Shown piece by piece: positions 25,546 to 34,500 of a stretch of 64,000 nucleotides of DNA. Made by a program: the position numbers and the translations under genes. Position 1 is the first letter of the stretch; each line of letters opens with the position of its first letter. Origin of the DNA: Palleronia sp. LCG004 (GTDB lineage: Bacteria; Pseudomonadota; Alphaproteobacteria; Rhodobacterales; Rhodobacteraceae); NCBI RefSeq assembly GCF_032931615.1, contig NZ_CP136759.1, forward strand, positions 2,736,001 to 2,800,000. The letters run 5' to 3'. The notes below the pieces were generated by a model. That model worked only from the letters and a program-made list of their open reading frames with translations, had not been told where the DNA came from and searched no databases.

Positions 25546-26285
25546 CGCTGCCTCTCGCGTTCCTCGACCGGCCGATCGCGCATCGCGGGCTTCATGACCG
25601 CGATGCCGGCCGGATCGAGAACGGCGAGACCGCCTTCCGGGCCGCGATCGAAGCAGGCTACGGCATCGAACTCGACGTGCAGGCGAGCGGCGATGGCGTG
25701 CCCGTGGTATTCCACGACGCGGATCTCGACCGTCTGACCGACGAGACCGGCCCGGTCCGTGCCCGAAGTGCGGCCGAACTCTCGCGAATCGCGCTCGGCG
25801 GCGGGGGCGACACGATTCCCACGCTCGAACGCGTGCTCGATCTCGTGGCGGGGCGCGTTCCGCTTCTCATCGAGATCAAGACACAGGCCGAAAGCGGCGA
25901 GGCCTTGGCCCGCGCGATGGTGGAATGCGTCCTACGGGCACGTCAGGTCCACGACGCGCCAGCCGCCGTCATGTCCTTCGATCCAGATCTCGTCGCGCAC
26001 CTGCCGCTTGGCATCCCGCGGGGCATCACCTCGATGGCGGCGTCGGGGTATCCGGCGGATCTTTCGCCTGAGAAGCGCACGGCACTTGGCCGGATCGCTG
26101 ATTACGAGAGGATCGGTGCCGACTTCGTAAGCCACGATCACCGCGATCTCGCCAATTCCCGCCTCGGGGACCTCGCGAAGACCGGGGCCACGATCCTCTG
26201 CTGGACGATCCGCACGCCTGCAGAAGAGGCGTCGGCGCGTCGCGTGGCGCACAATATCACCTTCGAGGGCTATCGTCCGGCTTGA
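25542..26285 (+). CDS. Glycerophosphodiester phosphodiesterase
   Basis: A 247-residue cytoplasmic GDPD-family TIM barrel that hydrolyses deacylated phospholipids to glycerol-3-phosphate and alcohol. Visible: AHRGLHDR near residue 13 with the catalytic His, GIELDVQASGDGVPVVFHDADLDRLTD with the metal ligands Glu and Asp and the second His, and LIEIKT. No signal peptide is seen, so cytoplasmic lipid recycling is likely. The ATG at 25542 overlaps the RidA stop. Confidence 0.9.
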   Translation: MTLPLAFLDRPIAHRGLHDRDAGRIENGETAFRAAIEAGYGIELDVQASGDGVPVVFHDADLDRLTDETGPVRARSAAELSRIALGGGGDTIPTLERVLDLVAGRVPLLIEIKTQAESGEALARAMVECVLRARQVHDAPAAVMSFDPDLVAHLPLGIPRGITSMAASGYPADLSPEKRTALGRIADYERIGADFVSHDHRDLANSRLGDLAKTGATILCWTIRTPAEEASARRVAHNITFEGYRPA

Positions 26286-26317
26286 ACCCTTGGCGGGTTG
26301 GGCCACCTTCTCCGGCC

Positions 26318-27499
26318 ATGTCAGACCAGCTCCTGGAACTCACCGCTCATTCAAGCCTCGCCGAGATCGACCCGGCGGACTGGGATGCCTGCGCCTGTCC
26401 CGAGGCCGCGGATGGACGTCCGCGCGATCCCTTCACGACGCATCGGTTCCTCCTCGCGCTAGAGGCTTCGGGATCGGTGGGTCCCGGGACGGGCTGGCAG
26501 CCGCAATATCTCGCCGCGCGGATGGGGGGGCAGCTCATTGCCTGCGCACCGCTCTATGCCAAGGGGCATAGCCAAGGCGAATATATCTTCGATCACAACT
26601 GGGCGCATGCCTACGAACGGGCGGGCGGACACTACTACCCCAAGCTGCAGATCGCGGTGCCCTTCACACCCGCGACCGGCCGCCGTCTGCTGATCCGCGC
26701 GGGCTTCGAAGAGGCGGGGCGCGCGGCGCTGCTGCAGGGCGCGCTCAGGATCGCCAGCGACAACGAGCTGTCGTCGTTGCACATAACCTTTTGCACCAGG
26801 GACGAGGCCGAGACGGGCGAGGAGATGGGTCTGCTCAGACGCACCGGGCAGCAATATCACTGGCTCGATCAGGATTATGGCGATTTCGCGGGCTTCCTGG
26901 CCTCGCTCTCGAGCCGAAAACGCAAGAACATCCGCAAGGAACGCGAGACCGCACAAGCCTTCGGCGGCGAGATCCGCATCCTGACCGGAGACGAGATCCT
27001 GCCCGAGCACTGGGACGCATTCTGGCGTTTCTACCAGGATACCGGCGCGCGCAAATGGGGTACGCCCTACCTTACCCGCGAATTCTTCGAGATCGCGCAG
27101 GAGCGGCTGCGAGACGATATCCTGCTGATCATGGCTTTCCGCGAGGGACGGCCGATCGCAGGCGCGCTCAACTTCATAGGTCGTGAAACGCTCTACGGTC
27201 GCTACTGGGGTTGTGTGGAGGATCACAACGCGCTCCATTTCGAACTCTGCTATTATCAGGCGATCGACTGGGCGCTGGCGCATGGGCTGACCCGCGTCGA
27301 GGCCGGCGCGCAGGGCGAGCACAAGATCGCGCGCGGCTACCTGCCTGTGCCGACCCATTCGCTCCACTGGATCGCCGACGAGGGTTTCGCCCGCGCGGTC
27401 GAGCAGTATCTCGTGGCCGAGCGTGCCGCGGTCGACGAGGAGATCGAGGTCCTGACGAGCTATGGTCCGTTCCGCAAACCGCAGGGAGAGCCAGAATGA
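26318..27499 (+). CDS. FemAB/GNAT-like protein (COG3146-type)
   Basis: A 393-residue protein of the family often annotated 'GNAT family N-acetyltransferase' or 'peptidoglycan biosynthesis protein' (DUF482), built from two GNAT-like halves. Visible: [40 protein letters not shown] and [18 protein letters not shown], all characteristic of the family. No reaction has been firmly shown for it; a FemX-like aminoacyl transfer or N-acylation is inferred. A TTG at 26282 overlaps the previous stop and would add 12 residues; the ATG at 26318 begins the family sequence. Confidence 0.78.
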   Translation: MSDQLLELTAHSSLAEIDPADWDACACPEAADGRPRDPFTTHRFLLALEASGSVGPGTGWQPQYLAARMGGQLIACAPLYAKGHSQGEYIFDHNWAHAYERAGGHYYPKLQIAVPFTPATGRRLLIRAGFEEAGRAALLQGALRIASDNELSSLHITFCTRDEAETGEEMGLLRRTGQQYHWLDQDYGDFAGFLASLSSRKRKNIRKERETAQAFGGEIRILTGDEILPEHWDAFWRFYQDTGARKWGTPYLTREFFEIAQERLRDDILLIMAFREGRPIAGALNFIGRETLYGRYWGCVEDHNALHFELCYYQAIDWALAHGLTRVEAGAQGEHKIARGYLPVPTHSLHWIADEGFARAVEQYLVAERAAVDEEIEVLTSYGPFRKPQGEPE

Positions 27500-27792
27500 C
27501 CCTTCTCATGACGCCCGAAGAGCGGGATGAGGCGCTCGAACCTCTTCTCGAGAACGGCTGGACGCTCGGACCCGGGCAGGATTCGATCTCCCGGACGTTC
27601 CGGTTCCGCGACTTCGCGGCGGCCTTCGGCTGGATGAGCGAGGTGGCGATTCGGGCCGAAAAGATGAACCACCACCCCGAATGGTCGAACGTCTACCGCA
27701 CGGTGAAGGTGACGTTGACAACTCATGATGTGGGTGGTCTCTCCCGCCTCGACATAAATTTGGCGCATCAGATGGACGATATTTTCAGATGA
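27496..27792 (+). CDS. phhB: Pterin-4a-carbinolamine dehydratase
   Basis: A 98-residue PCD/DCoH enzyme that dehydrates 4a-hydroxytetrahydropterin to regenerate tetrahydrobiopterin-like cofactor for aromatic hydroxylases. The motif [13 protein letters not shown] (about 55-67) contains the catalytic His pair, and the C-terminus [15 protein letters not shown] fits. The ATG at 27496 overlaps the previous stop (ATGA), and its own stop overlaps the MscS start. No phenylalanine hydroxylase gene is nearby, so its pterin partner is unclear; a MoCo-related pterin role has been suggested for such orphans. Confidence 0.93.
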   Translation: MTLLMTPEERDEALEPLLENGWTLGPGQDSISRTFRFRDFAAAFGWMSEVAIRAEKMNHHPEWSNVYRTVKVTLTTHDVGGLSRLDINLAHQMDDIFR

Positions 27793-28712
27793 TCGAAGAC
27801 ATCTTCACCTATCCGATCATGGGCGGCACGGCGCTTGCGGACTTGCTGACCCTCGAATTCCTCGTTTCGCTGCTTGGCGACGTGCTGGCTGCGATCGTGA
27901 TCCTCACGATCGGCTTCCTGCTGGGCGGTTGGGCCGGCCGGCGCATCCGCTCCATCGGCGGACGCACCCAGCATCTCGACGAGACGCTATTCAACTTTCT
28001 CGGTAATATCGTCCGCTACATCATTCTGGGCTTCTCGATCCTGTTCGTGCTGAACACCTTCGGGGTCCGTACGACAAGCGTTGTGGCGGTGATCGGTGCG
28101 GCGGGTCTGGCCATCGGCCTCGCGCTGCAGGGAACGCTGTCGAACGTTGCGGCGGGCGTGATGATCATCTTCTTCAGACCGATCAAGAACGGCGATTTCG
28201 TCGAGATCAGCGGCCAGATGGGTACGGTGAAGGACATCTCGCTCAACTTTACCGAACTCGCCTCGATCGGGAACGTCCAGATCATCATCCCCAACAGCCA
28301 GGTCTGGGGAAACACGATCGTCAATTATTCGGTCTACGATCTCCGCCGCGCGGAATGGACATTCGGCGTCGGCTACGGTGCCAATCTGGGTCAGGCCGAG
28401 AAGGTCATCCGCGAGACGATCATGTCCGATGCCCGGTCGATGACCGATCCCGAACCGTTCATCCAGATCAACAATCTGGGGGATTTCTCCTGCGATTTCC
28501 TGGTGAGGGTCTGGTGCAAGTCGGCCGATTACTTCGCCTATCAGGCGGATATGAAGCGTAGGGTGAAGGAGCAGCTCGACGCGCACGACGTGCCGATCCC
28601 GTTCCCCACGCGCACTCTGCACACCCACGAGGGCGATCCGCCGACCCCCGTCCACACGCTCAGTGCCTCATCCGAAGAGGACGTGGTGCGCGAGGACGAG
28701 GAGCTTACCTGA
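27789..28712 (+). CDS. Small-conductance mechanosensitive channel (MscS family)
   Basis: A 307-residue channel with three membrane helices (about 30-50, 72-92, 96-115) and the pore helix motif [24 protein letters not shown], followed by the [13 protein letters not shown] beta domain and a C-terminal cytoplasmic vestibule. It opens when membrane tension rises during osmotic downshock. The tail after about residue 275 is acidic and disordered. The ATG at 27789 overlaps the phhB stop. It is the last of five tightly coupled genes. Confidence 0.94.
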   Translation: MIEDIFTYPIMGGTALADLLTLEFLVSLLGDVLAAIVILTIGFLLGGWAGRRIRSIGGRTQHLDETLFNFLGNIVRYIILGFSILFVLNTFGVRTTSVVAVIGAAGLAIGLALQGTLSNVAAGVMIIFFRPIKNGDFVEISGQMGTVKDISLNFTELASIGNVQIIIPNSQVWGNTIVNYSVYDLRRAEWTFGVGYGANLGQAEKVIRETIMSDARSMTDPEPFIQINNLGDFSCDFLVRVWCKSADYFAYQADMKRRVKEQLDAHDVPIPFPTRTLHTHEGDPPTPVHTLSASSEEDVVREDEELT

Positions 28713-28716
28713 AGCA

Positions 28717-29205
28717 TCAGAGGGTGGCGAGGAGCGCTTCGCCACCCGACATGTCGCAGGTGCCCGCGCCTTCTTCGACATGAAGCGTGACGACATGACC
28801 GTCATCCACCACCATCGCGTAGCGGCGCGAGCGATCGTAGAAGCCCACGGGCGGCGCGGTGAATTCCAGGCCGATGGCCTTGGTGAAGTCCGATCCCGCA
28901 TCGCTCAGCATCGTGATCCCCGCAGCCGCGGCACCTGTGCTGTCGCCCCAGGCGCGCATCACGAAGGGATCGTTCACGGCGATGCAGGCGATCTCGTCTA
29001 TGCCCCTGGCCACGAAATCGTCGCGCGTGCGGATGAAACTCGGCACGTGGGCGGTCGTGCAGACGCCCGTATAGGCCCCCGGAAGGCCGAAGATGACGAT
29101 CTTGCGCCCCTTCGTCAGGGTTGCGAGCTCGACCCCCTCGGGGCCGTCATCGCCCATCCGGAGAAGCGTTGCGTTCGGGAGCCTGTCGCCTTCGGCGATA
29201 GTCAT
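28717..29205 (-). CDS. Peroxiredoxin, Prx5/hybrid type
   Basis: A 162-residue thioredoxin-fold peroxidase that reduces peroxides using thiols or glutaredoxin. The peroxidatic Cys49 lies in PGAYTGVCTTAHVPSF. The usual family motif is PGAFTPTCS-x-x-HLP; the second Pro is replaced by Gly here but Thr, Cys and His remain. Arg near residue 125 (YDRSRRYAM) completes the site. A further Cys in GTCDMSGG at about 150 could be the resolving residue. The start ATG at 29205 follows GGAAAGGATCTGGCCC on the minus strand. It ends 4 bases from the MscS stop. Confidence 0.9.
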   Translation of the reverse strand: MTIAEGDRLPNATLLRMGDDGPEGVELATLTKGRKIVIFGLPGAYTGVCTTAHVPSFIRTRDDFVARGIDEIACIAVNDPFVMRAWGDSTGAAAAGITMLSDAGSDFTKAIGLEFTAPPVGFYDRSRRYAMVVDDGHVVTLHVEEGAGTCDMSGGEALLATL

Positions 29206-29292
29206 GGGCCAGATCCTTTCGGGAGATTGCCTTGGTCCTCGGCCCGGTTATAGGGTGGCCCCCGCATCATCGCCAGATCGGGGAACCCCCTC

Positions 29293-30507
29293 ATGTCGCA
29301 TATCGTCGTCCTCGGCGCGGGACAGGCCGCAAGCGCGCTGATCGGACGCCTGCGTCAGGAGGGGTTCGAGGGCGAGATCACCCTCGTCGGGGCAGAGCCG
29401 GTGCCTCCATACCAGCGCCCGCCGCTTTCCAAAGGGTATCTTTTGGGCGACTTCGCGCGCGAACGGCTCTTCCTGCGATCGGATGCCTTCTACGACGACA
29501 ATCGCGTGCGGCTGATGCTGGGAACGCCCGCGTCGGATCTCGACACCGATGCAAGGACGGTGCGCGTGGGTGAGGAGGTCCTGCACTACGACCAGCTCGC
29601 CATCTGTACCGGTCTTCTGCCGCGCACCTTGCCGGAGGAGATGGGTGGCACGCTCGACGGCGTTTTCACGATCCGCACCCTCGCCGATATCGACCGGATC
29701 GAGCCACGGCTCGGATCCGCGTCGCGCATGCTGGTCGTCGGTGGCGGCTACATCGGGCTGGAAGCGGCGGCGGTCGCGCGCAAGCTCGGGGTCGAGGTGA
29801 CGCTGATCGAGGCGGCACAGCGGATCCTGGGACGTGTGGCCGCGACCGAAACGGCCGGCTACTTCCGCGAACTTCATCGCCGCAACGGTGTCGAGATCCG
29901 TGAAAGCACCGCGTTGAAGCGCCTCACGGGCGCGGCGGGGACCGTCACGGGGGCCGAGCTCGAGGACGGGAGTCGCATAGATTGCGACCTGGTGATCGTG
30001 GGGATCGGGATGATCCCGCGTTGTGCCATCGCCGAAGAAGCGGGGATCGAAGTCGACAACGGCGTGGCGGTCGATGCGCGCGGGCGCAGCTCGGATCCGC
30101 ATGTCTGGGCCGCGGGGGACTGCGCCTCGCTGTCGATCCGGGGGCAGCGTCTGCGCATCGAATCGGTCGGGAACGCGATCGACATGGGCGAGCAGGTTGC
30201 GCGCAACATGCTGGGCGCGGACGAGGATTACCTGCCCGCGCCGTGGTTCTGGTCGGACCAGTACGACGTCAAGCTGCAGATCGCAGGGCTCAATCACGGC
30301 CATGACCGTGTCGTTGCACGACCCGGCAAGTCCGAGGGAGAGCGGTCACATTGGTATTACCGTGATGGCGCACTGATCGCGGTCGATGCGATGAACGACG
30401 CGCGAGCCTACATGATCGGCAAGCGTTTGATCGAGGCCGGAAAATCGGCTCCGCCCGACGTGATCGCCGACCCGGAGGCCGACCTGAAGCCGCTTCTTTC
30501 AAGGTGA
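29293..30507 (+). CDS. FAD-dependent pyridine nucleotide oxidoreductase (ferredoxin-reductase type)
   Basis: A 404-residue flavoprotein resembling the reductases of Rieske or P450 ferredoxin systems (rhodocoxin/putidaredoxin reductase type). FAD-binding GAGQAASAL at about residues 7-15, YQRPPLSKGYL, NAD-binding VVGGGYIGLEAAAV at about 152-165, and the second FAD motif VWAAGDCAS are visible, with a C-terminal dimer domain. It has no thioredoxin-reductase CxxC. The electron partner is not in the window. Its stop overlaps the rsmD start (GTGA). Confidence 0.88.
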   Translation: MSHIVVLGAGQAASALIGRLRQEGFEGEITLVGAEPVPPYQRPPLSKGYLLGDFARERLFLRSDAFYDDNRVRLMLGTPASDLDTDARTVRVGEEVLHYDQLAICTGLLPRTLPEEMGGTLDGVFTIRTLADIDRIEPRLGSASRMLVVGGGYIGLEAAAVARKLGVEVTLIEAAQRILGRVAATETAGYFRELHRRNGVEIRESTALKRLTGAAGTVTGAELEDGSRIDCDLVIVGIGMIPRCAIAEEAGIEVDNGVAVDARGRSSDPHVWAAGDCASLSIRGQRLRIESVGNAIDMGEQVARNMLGADEDYLPAPWFWSDQYDVKLQIAGLNHGHDRVVARPGKSEGERSHWYYRDGALIAVDAMNDARAYMIGKRLIEAGKSAPPDVIADPEADLKPLLSR

Positions 30508-31061
30508 GGATCATCGGCGGCATCCACCGCGGGCGCGCCCTCAGCCCGGTCGGACGGGGGGATCCCGCCGCGCATCTGCGCCCGACGACCGATCGCGTGC
30601 GCGAGGCGCTTTTCAACGTGCTGTCGGGCGGACGCTTCGGCGATCCGGTGACGGGGGCGCATGTGCTCGACCTTTTCGCGGGGACGGGGGCGCTGGGCCT
30701 CGAAACCCTGTCGCGTGGCGCGGCCTCGGTCTGTTTTGTCGAGAGCGGGCGCAAGGCGCAGGCCATCCTGCGCCGGAATCTGACGCTTCTGGGGGTCGAG
30801 GGCCGAATCGTTACACGCGATGCGACGCGGCTCGGGGCTGCACCGCGGGCGTTCGACCTCGTGTTTCTCGATCCGCCCTACGGCATGGGGCTGGGCGAAC
30901 GGGCGGTCGAGGCTGCGTTATCGCAGGGTTGGATCGAGGATGGCGCCCTCATAGTCTGGGAAGAAGCCGCGCCGCCCATCCTGCCCCGCGCACTCGACCC
31001 GCTGGATCAACGTAAATACGGGGACACTCACGTCACGTTCGCGCGCGTGGCACTGGGGTAA
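30504..31061 (+). CDS. rsmD: 16S rRNA (guanine966-N2)-methyltransferase
   Basis: A 185-residue S-adenosylmethionine enzyme that methylates G966 of 16S rRNA during 30S assembly. Visible: MRIIGGIHRGRAL start, RPTTDRVREALFN, cofactor loop DLFAGTGALGLE at about 55-66, and catalytic FLDPPYGMG. The start is GTG at 30504, overlapping the stop of the flavoprotein gene. It is convergent with map. Confidence 0.95.
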   Translation: MRIIGGIHRGRALSPVGRGDPAAHLRPTTDRVREALFNVLSGGRFGDPVTGAHVLDLFAGTGALGLETLSRGAASVCFVESGRKAQAILRRNLTLLGVEGRIVTRDATRLGAAPRAFDLVFLDPPYGMGLGERAVEAALSQGWIEDGALIVWEEAAPPILPRALDPLDQRKYGDTHVTFARVALG

Positions 31062-31081
31062 TCGCGAGCCACACTCGCGAT
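31061..31081. terminator. Hairpin between convergent rsmD and map
   Basis: ATCGCGAG, five bases, CTCGCGAT form a perfect 8-bp stem lying exactly between the rsmD stop and the map stop. No T-run is seen on either strand; a bidirectional transcription stop is likely by position. Confidence 0.5.
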
Positions 31082-31088
31082 GGCGATC

Positions 31089-31901
31089 TCAGGTATAGGT
31101 GGGGTGGAACAGCCCCTTGGGCGACAGGGTGAAGATCTCGGCACCGTCCGCGCGCACACCCACGGAATGCTCGAACTGCGCCGAGAGCGACTTGTCGCGC
31201 GTCACCGCGGTCCAGTCATCGGCCAGAACCTTCGTCTCGGGGCGGCCAAGGTTCACCATCGGCTCGATCGTGAAGAACATCCCTTCCTCGAGCCGTGCAC
31301 CGGTTCCGGGTCGGCCGTAATGCAGCACGTTCGGGGGCGCATGGAACACCCGCCCGAGGCCGTGGCCGCAGAAGTCGCGCACCACAGACATGCGCTGCGC
31401 CTCCACATAGGACTGGATCGCGTGGCCGATATCGCCAAAGGTCGCGCCCGGCTTCACCGCCTCGATCCCCAGCATCAGCGCATCATGCGTCACGTCGAGC
31501 AGTCGCTCGGATTTCCGTGACAGCTTGCCCGCGACGAACATGCGGCTGGTGTCGCCGTACCAGCCATCGACGATCACCGTCACGTCGACGTTGAGGATAT
31601 CGCCGTCCTTCAGGACCTTGTCGCCCGGAATGCCGTGACAGACGACGTGGTTCACGCTGATGCAGCTGGCGTGGCGGTAGCCCTTGTAGCCAATCGTGGC
31701 AGATGTCGCCCCTGCAGCCTCGACCGCTTCCTCGATCGCGCGGTCGAGCGCACCGGTCGTGGTCCCCGGCACGACGAGCGGTGCCAGATCGTCGAGGATC
31801 GACGCGGCAAGTGCCCCGGCTCGGGCCATGCCGCCGAAATCGTCCTGATCGTGGATCCGGATGCCGTCTTTCGTCAGGCGGCCGCGGTTCGTCTCGTCCA
31901 C
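31089..31901 (-). CDS. map: Methionine aminopeptidase, type I
   Basis: A 270-residue metalloprotease removing N-terminal Met from new proteins. The metal ligands are expected from NVDVTVIVDGWYGDTSR (two Asp), FCGHGLGRVFHAPP (His), FFTIEPMVN (Glu) and SAQFEHSV (Glu). The start is the GTG at 31901 preceded by AACAGGAGCGCATTTCC; a longer ATG frame to 31946 crosses that ribosome-binding site and adds non-family sequence. It is convergent with rsmD and divergent from the CinA-like gene. Confidence 0.95.
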   Translation of the reverse strand: MDETNRGRLTKDGIRIHDQDDFGGMARAGALAASILDDLAPLVVPGTTTGALDRAIEEAVEAAGATSATIGYKGYRHASCISVNHVVCHGIPGDKVLKDGDILNVDVTVIVDGWYGDTSRMFVAGKLSRKSERLLDVTHDALMLGIEAVKPGATFGDIGHAIQSYVEAQRMSVVRDFCGHGLGRVFHAPPNVLHYGRPGTGARLEEGMFFTIEPMVNLGRPETKVLADDWTAVTRDKSLSAQFEHSVGVRADGAEIFTLSPKGLFHPTYT

Positions 31902-32032
31902 GGAAATGCGCTCCTGTTTCGATGCAGCGGAAATATAGCCGTCCAACCTCTCGATTGCCAGCCCGGGGGGTGGGCGTTGGAAACCGTCCCCGCGCGGCCT
32001 AGAACGTGAGCGACCCGCAAAGGAGCGCAGCC

Positions 32033-32764
32033 ATGCCCAATCCCACCGCCGCGATGCTGGTCATCGGAGACGAGATCCTCTCGGGTCGCACGCGCGACAG
32101 CAACATGCATCATCTGGCCGGCCGCCTGACAGAGCACGGGATCGACCTGGTCGAGGCGCGGGTGGTGGCCGACCGGGCCGAAGCGATTACCGAAGCCGCG
32201 CGGGCGCTCTCGGTGGCCTATGACCATGTCTTTACCTCAGGCGGCATCGGGCCCACGCATGACGACATCACGGCCGACTGCATTGCTGCGGCAGGCGATG
32301 CGGCGATCGACGTGCGCGAGGATGCCCGCGCCATCCTGCAGGCGCATTACGATGCGCGCGGATCGGAGCTGAACGAGGCGCGGCTGCGGATGGCGCGCAT
32401 TCCTGATGGCGCGGTGTTGATCGAAAACCCGGTTTCCGCCGCGCCGGGTTTCACGCTTGGCAACATCCATGTCATGGCGGGCGTGCCGAAGATCTTCGAG
32501 GCGATGCTGGCCGGGTTGCTGCCCCGGCTCAAGGGCGGCGCACCGATGCAGAGCCGGCAGATCCGCGTCGATCGCGGCGAGGGCGATATCGCCGGGCCGC
32601 TTTCCGAGGTGGCGCGCGCCCATCCCGAGATCAGCGTCGGATCCTATCCATTCACGACCGAAGACGGCTTCGGCGTCAACGTGGTGATCCGTGGAAGCGA
32701 CCCGGCCGCACTGGATGCGGCGATGGAAAAGCTCCGGGGGCATTTCCCCGAAGGACGGGAATGA
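32033..32764 (+). CDS. Molybdopterin-binding (CinA N-terminal-like) protein
   Basis: A 243-residue protein with one MoCF-biosynthesis domain as in the N-terminal half of CinA (competence/damage-inducible protein A). The segments IGDEILSGRTRDSN at the N-terminus and FTSGGIGPTHDDITAD at about 70 match. CinA itself has nucleotide-recycling activities; the single-domain version is often annotated only as molybdopterin-binding. The ATG at 32033 follows AAAGGAGCGCAGCC. Its stop overlaps the next gene (ATGA). Confidence 0.85.
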   Translation: MPNPTAAMLVIGDEILSGRTRDSNMHHLAGRLTEHGIDLVEARVVADRAEAITEAARALSVAYDHVFTSGGIGPTHDDITADCIAAAGDAAIDVREDARAILQAHYDARGSELNEARLRMARIPDGAVLIENPVSAAPGFTLGNIHVMAGVPKIFEAMLAGLLPRLKGGAPMQSRQIRVDRGEGDIAGPLSEVARAHPEISVGSYPFTTEDGFGVNVVIRGSDPAALDAAMEKLRGHFPEGRE

Positions 32765-33480
32765 CACTTTCGGCGGGTCAGGTCGACGCGCTACTCGCCG
32801 CGACATGGCCGCCGGCGGCGACCCGCACGCTCGGGCCATGGACCTTGCGCGACGGGGCGGGCGGCGGCAAGCGCGTCTCGGCGGCCTCTACCGATGTGCG
32901 GGTGACCGAGACCGATATAGATGCCGCCGAACGCGCGATGGACGATGCGGGGCAGCAGGCGCTCTTTCAGGTCAGGGCTGGACAGGAGGATCTCGACCGG
33001 CGTCTGACCGACAGGGCCTATCTGACGCTCGATCCGACCAACCTCTATGAATGCCCTGTCGAGACGCTTTCTGCGATCGAACCCGGGCCAGTCACCGGCT
33101 TTTCCGTCTGGCCGCCGCTCGAAATCCAGAAGGAGATCTGGGCGGCGGGCGGCATCGGTGCCGCGAGGCTCGCCGTGATGGAGCGGGTGAGTTGCCCGAA
33201 GATCACGATCCTCGGGCGGATGGACGACCAACCGGCGAGCACGGTCTTCGCAGCCGTCCACGAGGGTGTTGCCATGATCCACGCGCTGGAGACGGCAAAG
33301 CGTCTGCGCCGCCGGGGATCGGGGCGGCTCACGCTGATCCACGCCGCGCGCTGGGCCGAAGCGCAGGGCGCGCGAAGCATGGCGCTGCTCGTCACGCGGG
33401 CGAACGTTGGCGCGAATGCGATGTATATAGCGTCAGGAATGGCCGGTCGGCCATGTTACCATTACCGCATACGACCCTGA
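32761..33480 (+). CDS. GNAT-family acetyltransferase
   Basis: A 239-residue GNAT protein whose acetyl-CoA-binding part is in the C-terminal half (about residues 140-235: segment TAKRLRRRGSGRLTLIHAARWAEAQGA, then LLVTRANVGANAMYIASGM). The N-terminal half looks like a divergent second GNAT half. The substrate is unknown. The ATG at 32761 overlaps the stop of the CinA-like gene, so the two are translationally coupled, an arrangement I associate with Rhodobacterales but cannot verify here. Confidence 0.72.
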   Translation: MTLSAGQVDALLAATWPPAATRTLGPWTLRDGAGGGKRVSAASTDVRVTETDIDAAERAMDDAGQQALFQVRAGQEDLDRRLTDRAYLTLDPTNLYECPVETLSAIEPGPVTGFSVWPPLEIQKEIWAAGGIGAARLAVMERVSCPKITILGRMDDQPASTVFAAVHEGVAMIHALETAKRLRRRGSGRLTLIHAARWAEAQGARSMALLVTRANVGANAMYIASGMAGRPCYHYRIRP

Positions 33481-33588
33481 CGGTAACTTCCGCGTCGGAT
33501 CGAATCCGGCGGACGCGACGTTGGACTTTCGTGATGATCCTCGCGAGACGACATAGATGATCGCCGTTTTCTTTCACCGCAGGAACGC

Positions 33589-34497
33589 ATGATCCGGGCG
33601 CGCGTCGCGATATGCGTCCTTTCGCTGACGGCGATGCCGGTCTGGGCAGTTGATCTGCCGCTGCCGGGCAATGCGGTCGAAGTAGCCCGTATCGAGGAAG
33701 AGGGGGTGGCGCTGGATCTGCCACTCGGTCCCTGGAACGGAGCAAACGTGCCGACCCTCGGCGTCGAGGGGGATGCAAGACGGGTGGTCTGGCAGATCCC
33801 GGGACAGGCGACCGCTCGCCAGATTATCGAGGCGCTGCGCCCCGCGCTCGAGGATCAGGGGTGGCGGGTCGTCTTCGAATGCCGCGACGCGGTCTGCGGC
33901 GGTTACGATTTCCGGTTTTCCACCAACACGTTGCCCGCGCCCGAAATGTATGTGGATCTCGGGAACTATCGCTATCTCCTTGCCGAGAAGGAAACCGGAT
34001 CGGCACTGTCGCTCATGGTAAGCCAGGCGGGCCGGATCGCTTTTGTCCAGGCAACCGAAATCGACCCCGCCCCGGTGTCGGAGCCCGCGTTGGTCGCCTC
34101 TTCGAAGTCAGTGGAAAGGACCGAGGAGGATCTGTCGGGGACGCTGGACAGGGAAGGGCGCGCCGCGCTCGAAGGGCTGGTCTTCGAAAGCGGTGCGGTC
34201 ACGCTGGGCGAGGGGGCGGACGATACGCTCGAAGCGATTGCCGCATATCTCGATATGCATCCGGATCATCGGTTCGCGATCGTCGGGCATACCGACAGTC
34301 AGGGCTCGCTGGACAGCAATATCACGCTGTCCGAGCGGCGCGCGCGGACGGTGCGGCGCGCGCTGATCGATGTCCACGACGTGTCGCCCGCGCAGATCGA
34401 GGCACGGGGGATCGGCTCCCTCGCGCCGCGCGGGTCCAACGAGAGCGGCGAGGGGAGGCAGGCCAACCGTCGGGTCGAGATCGTCAGGATCGATTGA
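33589..34497 (+). CDS. OmpA-family protein with DUF4892-like N-terminal part
   Basis: A 302-residue exported protein. It has a signal peptide (about 1-19, cut near PVWAVD), an N-terminal domain with VVFECRDAVCGGYDFRF and a 'VDLGNYRYL' strand resembling DUF4892, and a C-terminal OmpA-like peptidoglycan-binding domain (about 185-302) with the typical FAIVGHTDSQGS and NRRVEIVRI segments. It probably sits in the periplasm or outer membrane and anchors to peptidoglycan. The two Cys in CRDAVCG could form a disulfide. It ends 3 bases before the LysR gene on the opposite strand. Confidence 0.82.
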   Translation: MIRARVAICVLSLTAMPVWAVDLPLPGNAVEVARIEEEGVALDLPLGPWNGANVPTLGVEGDARRVVWQIPGQATARQIIEALRPALEDQGWRVVFECRDAVCGGYDFRFSTNTLPAPEMYVDLGNYRYLLAEKETGSALSLMVSQAGRIAFVQATEIDPAPVSEPALVASSKSVERTEEDLSGTLDREGRAALEGLVFESGAVTLGEGADDTLEAIAAYLDMHPDHRFAIVGHTDSQGSLDSNITLSERRARTVRRALIDVHDVSPAQIEARGIGSLAPRGSNESGEGRQANRRVEIVRID

Positions 34498-34500
34498 GCG

